Assembly: GCF_017302985.1 (NCBI RefSeq)
Contig: NZ_JAFIMU010000004.1
Coordinates: forward strand, 1,028,672 to 1,092,671
From: Corallococcus macrosporus
GTDB taxonomy: Bacteria; Myxococcota; Myxococcia; Myxococcales; Myxococcaceae
DNA length: 64,000 bases
Direction of reading: 5' to 3'
Part shown: in pieces, positions 61,908 to 64,000 of the stretch
Layout: every line of letters begins with the position of its first letter
How positions within the stretch are numbered: position 1 is the first letter of the stretch
Made by a program: the position numbers and the translations under genes
The notes under the pieces: model-generated
The model's database searches: none
Told to the model about the DNA's origin: nothing
What the model saw: only the letters and a program-made list of their open reading frames with translations

Positions 61908-63038
61908 TCAGGGCGCGGGGATGAACTTCAGCTCCCCGGGACGCAGGGGGGACAGGAACTTCAGCCACTTCTCGTATCCGTCGTCATACGACGCACGGCG
62001 CACGTAGACGTCACCGATGGTGCCCGACGTGGGCGAGGCGCGCAGCCAGAGGTCCAGCGCGCCGGTGTCATCCATGCGGGCCACGCCGATGTCGCCAGGA
62101 GCCGGTGTTCCCGGCAGGGGCGGCAGCGGCTCCACGCCCTCGTCTGGCTTCGTCTGGAGGCTCTGGAGGCGGTCCCGGATCGCGTCCAGCACCCAGGGGT
62201 CCATGCCCGGCTGGGCGCGCAGGCGGGGCTCCTGCGCCTCCAGCCGCGCGCTCAGCGTGGGCAGCACCTGCGTGCGCAGGGTCTCCACGGCGCGGGCATC
62301 CCAGCCCAGGTAGCGGGTGCTGGTCTGGAGGGCCTGCTGCAGCCGGCCCAGGTCATCCAGGGTGGGGAGGTCCGGCGTCCGGGCCATCCAGGTTTCATAG
62401 AAGGTGCGGAGGAACCACTCCTGGTCGTGCCGGATGACCGGCACCACCGCGCCCCAGGCCCAGTCCGGCGCGAGCCCCACCTGCGCCAGGTGCCAGGTCT
62501 GGAAGAGCCCCCGCGAGTCGGTGAACTTCGTGAGCTCCGCCCAGCGGGCCTCGGTGTCGGGGCGGGACTCGATGAACTCGCGGCAGCGGCGCATGTCCCC
62601 GGCCGAGGCGCGAGGGTCCGCGGCCACCAGGTCACAGGCCTTGTGCACGGCACCCCCTTCGACCTCGGCGCGCAGCGCGAGCCGCGCGGCCACCTCCTGT
62701 TGTTCGCGGTGCCGCGACGTCACCCACGCGCCCCCCATCATGGACAGGTAGGCGGAGACGGCGCACGCCACCAGCGCCACCAGGGGGAGGCCCATCCCCA
62801 GCGGCACCGCATCCCAGGGGCGGTCCGACAGGAAGCGCCGCCAGCCGACCCAGCAGGTGAGCAGCAGCGGAAGGACGGCGAGCACGAAGGCCAGCCCGTT
62901 CAACGCGTGATGGAGCGGCGTGGCGGTGTGCCGATACGACTCGCTGCTGAAGGCCAGGGTGAAGAAGGTGCCCACCAGCAGCGCCACGCCCAGCGCCAGC
63001 TCCACCAGCAGACACACGCCCGCGACGACCGCGCTCAT
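61908..63038 (-). CDS. membrane protein with four N-terminal helices and a large soluble domain
   Basis: The start at 63038 has GGGGG nine bases upstream; the open frame extends to 63116 but that part is a GC-rich lead-in. The 376-residue product has three to four transmembrane helices in its first 110 residues (VVAGVCLLVELALGVALLVG, NGLAFVLAVLPLLLTCWVGW, LPLVALVACAVSAYLSMM), then a helical soluble domain without a known motif, ending in a Pro-rich linker and a short beta-rich tail (GDIGVARMDDTGALDLWLRA). Converges on the histidine kinase gene with three bases between the stops. No family recognised. Confidence 0.75.
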   Translation of the reverse strand: MSAVVAGVCLLVELALGVALLVGTFFTLAFSSESYRHTATPLHHALNGLAFVLAVLPLLLTCWVGWRRFLSDRPWDAVPLGMGLPLVALVACAVSAYLSMMGGAWVTSRHREQQEVAARLALRAEVEGGAVHKACDLVAADPRASAGDMRRCREFIESRPDTEARWAELTKFTDSRGLFQTWHLAQVGLAPDWAWGAVVPVIRHDQEWFLRTFYETWMARTPDLPTLDDLGRLQQALQTSTRYLGWDARAVETLRTQVLPTLSARLEAQEPRLRAQPGMDPWVLDAIRDRLQSLQTKPDEGVEPLPPLPGTPAPGDIGVARMDDTGALDLWLRASPTSGTIGDVYVRRASYDDGYEKWLKFLSPLRPGELKFIPAP

Positions 63039-63251
63039 CCTCGATGCCCCCGTCCTGTCGCGGCCAGGGCCCCATGCACCCGGCCGCGCCTGAAGCGTAC
63101 CCGAACCCGGTGGCAAGGCCCACGCGTCGCAAGGATGCCCCGGAAGCCGCGATGCGTGTCGCTAAGGTTCTCTGTCCAGACCTGATGCGAAGTCCGCAAC
63201 CATTGCGCAGGGCAGCTAGACTCTCCGCGCCTTGGCTCGGCTGGAGGATTG

Positions 63252-64000
63252 ATGCAGATCTCGGCGGTAAGACTTCCCAGGAACTACCTGGATTTAGGGA
63301 TGGAACGTACGACCATGGACCGGCTGGGTTCCATGGTCGTCCTCGCGGGGCCAAACGGAGGCGGCAAGTCCCGGCTCCTCAGGTGTATCTACGAAGCCGT
63401 TAAGCAATATCCACTGCCGGAATACCAGGAGTTCCTGCGGAGAGATGTGTTCATCCGGCAGGACCGTGTGTCAGCCATGCAGTTCAAGCTTCAGGAGACA
63501 ATCCAAGAGCTTTCCTTGGGTTCGCTCAAGAAGCAGATCAACGAGCAAGAGCGCTTGATAAAAAGAAACGAGGAAACACTGGCGCTTGTCGCACTGGTTG
63601 AACTCAAGAACCCCCGGAACGAAAAGCCGATCCATCACTATGTGCCTCGGCCCGTGGACTTTGCGGACCCGTTCATGCAGGTCCGTCACATGACCCTTGC
63701 GGCCGCAGACCAGGTGCGTAAGGAGGTAGGCTTCGAGCCTCTCGAAAATGGCTGCCTTGCCTATATTGGTAGTGTGCAGGACCGCTGGTTCCAGGCCACT
63801 CATCCCCAGGTAACCATCCCTGACGATGAGAAGACATTGGCTGTCGCCGAGTACCAGCGGCTGCGCGACGATCTCAAGAAACTCCTGGGAGCGCAGCTCG
63901 ATCGCAACCTTGATGGCGCCCCAACTCTTTGGGGACGCTCCATCCCGAAGGCCGGACTCTCTGATGGTCAGCGCCTCCTCCTGCAACTCGCGGTGGCCCT
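63252..64000 (+). CDS. ABC/SMC-like AAA ATPase, 3' truncated by window
   Basis: ATG at 63252 is preceded by GGAGG five bases upstream; the frame stays open to the window edge (249 codons seen). Residues 31-40 are a Walker A loop (LAGPNGGGKS), in the form used by AAA_21/AAA_15 and SMC-like ATPases, and near the edge GLSDGQRLLLQLAVA looks like an ABC signature region. Between them is a charged helical stretch (SLKKQINEQERLIKRNEETL) that may form a coiled coil. The DNA here is less GC-rich, with codons such as ATA, AAA and TTA that the neighbours avoid, so the gene was probably gained by transfer. Such ATPases are common in anti-phage and other mobile operons; the rest of the gene and its partners lie outside the window. 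Confidence 0.85.
   Translation, partial: MQISAVRLPRNYLDLGMERTTMDRLGSMVVLAGPNGGGKSRLLRCIYEAVKQYPLPEYQEFLRRDVFIRQDRVSAMQFKLQETIQELSLGSLKKQINEQERLIKRNEETLALVALVELKNPRNEKPIHHYVPRPVDFADPFMQVRHMTLAAADQVRKEVGFEPLENGCLAYIGSVQDRWFQATHPQVTIPDDEKTLAVAEYQRLRDDLKKLLGAQLDRNLDGAPTLWGRSIPKAGLSDGQRLLLQLAVA

Overview
The window is high-GC DNA whose codon use, abundance of lipoproteins and very large NRPS gene point to a myxobacterium (Myxococcota, probably Corallococcus/Myxococcus-like). This is inferred from style; there is no rRNA or marker gene here to prove it.

Left flank (1-13.8 kb): the tail of a LuxR-type regulator, a secreted SxxK serine hydrolase, several lipoproteins, a His-rich secreted protein, an outer-membrane-type protein, a divergent MFS transporter/LysR regulator pair with a clear LysR operator, a SAM methyltransferase, a short endonuclease V, a DUF4185-like secreted protein with two carbohydrate-binding-like repeats, and a ferritin-like lipoprotein.

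Centre (13.8-50.9 kb, minus strand): one uninterrupted NRPS gene of about 12,354 codons, with 11 condensation (C), 11 complete adenylation (A) and 11 carrier (T) domains and a C-terminal thioesterase. Reading the A-domain pocket residues by eye gives Ser-X-Asp-Asp-X-Ser-Gly-(Lys-like)-Ser-Asp-(Val-like). There are no epimerization domains. Three oddities stand out. Module 6 carries a 21-copy, 36-bp in-frame tandem repeat in its C-A linker, apparently grown from the first helix of the A domain. Module 9 has no C domain. Module 10 is a C domain followed by a short stub of a deleted A-T, so two C domains stand in tandem before module 11. Large blocks of different modules are nearly identical, which indicates internal recombination or gene conversion. 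No MbtH, PPTase, exporter or tailoring gene adjoins the NRPS.

Right flank (51-64 kb): a small secreted protein with a Gly/Lys tail, an amidohydrolase lipoprotein divergent from an MBL-fold hydrolase gene broken by one in-frame TAA, a GH18-like secreted enzyme with PKD and discoidin domains, a second SxxK lipoprotein, a two-gene operon of secreted/membrane proteins, an orphan multi-sensor histidine kinase, a membrane protein, and the start of an ABC/SMC-like AAA ATPase in visibly lower-GC DNA at the right edge. Several convergent gene pairs are separated by strong hairpins.
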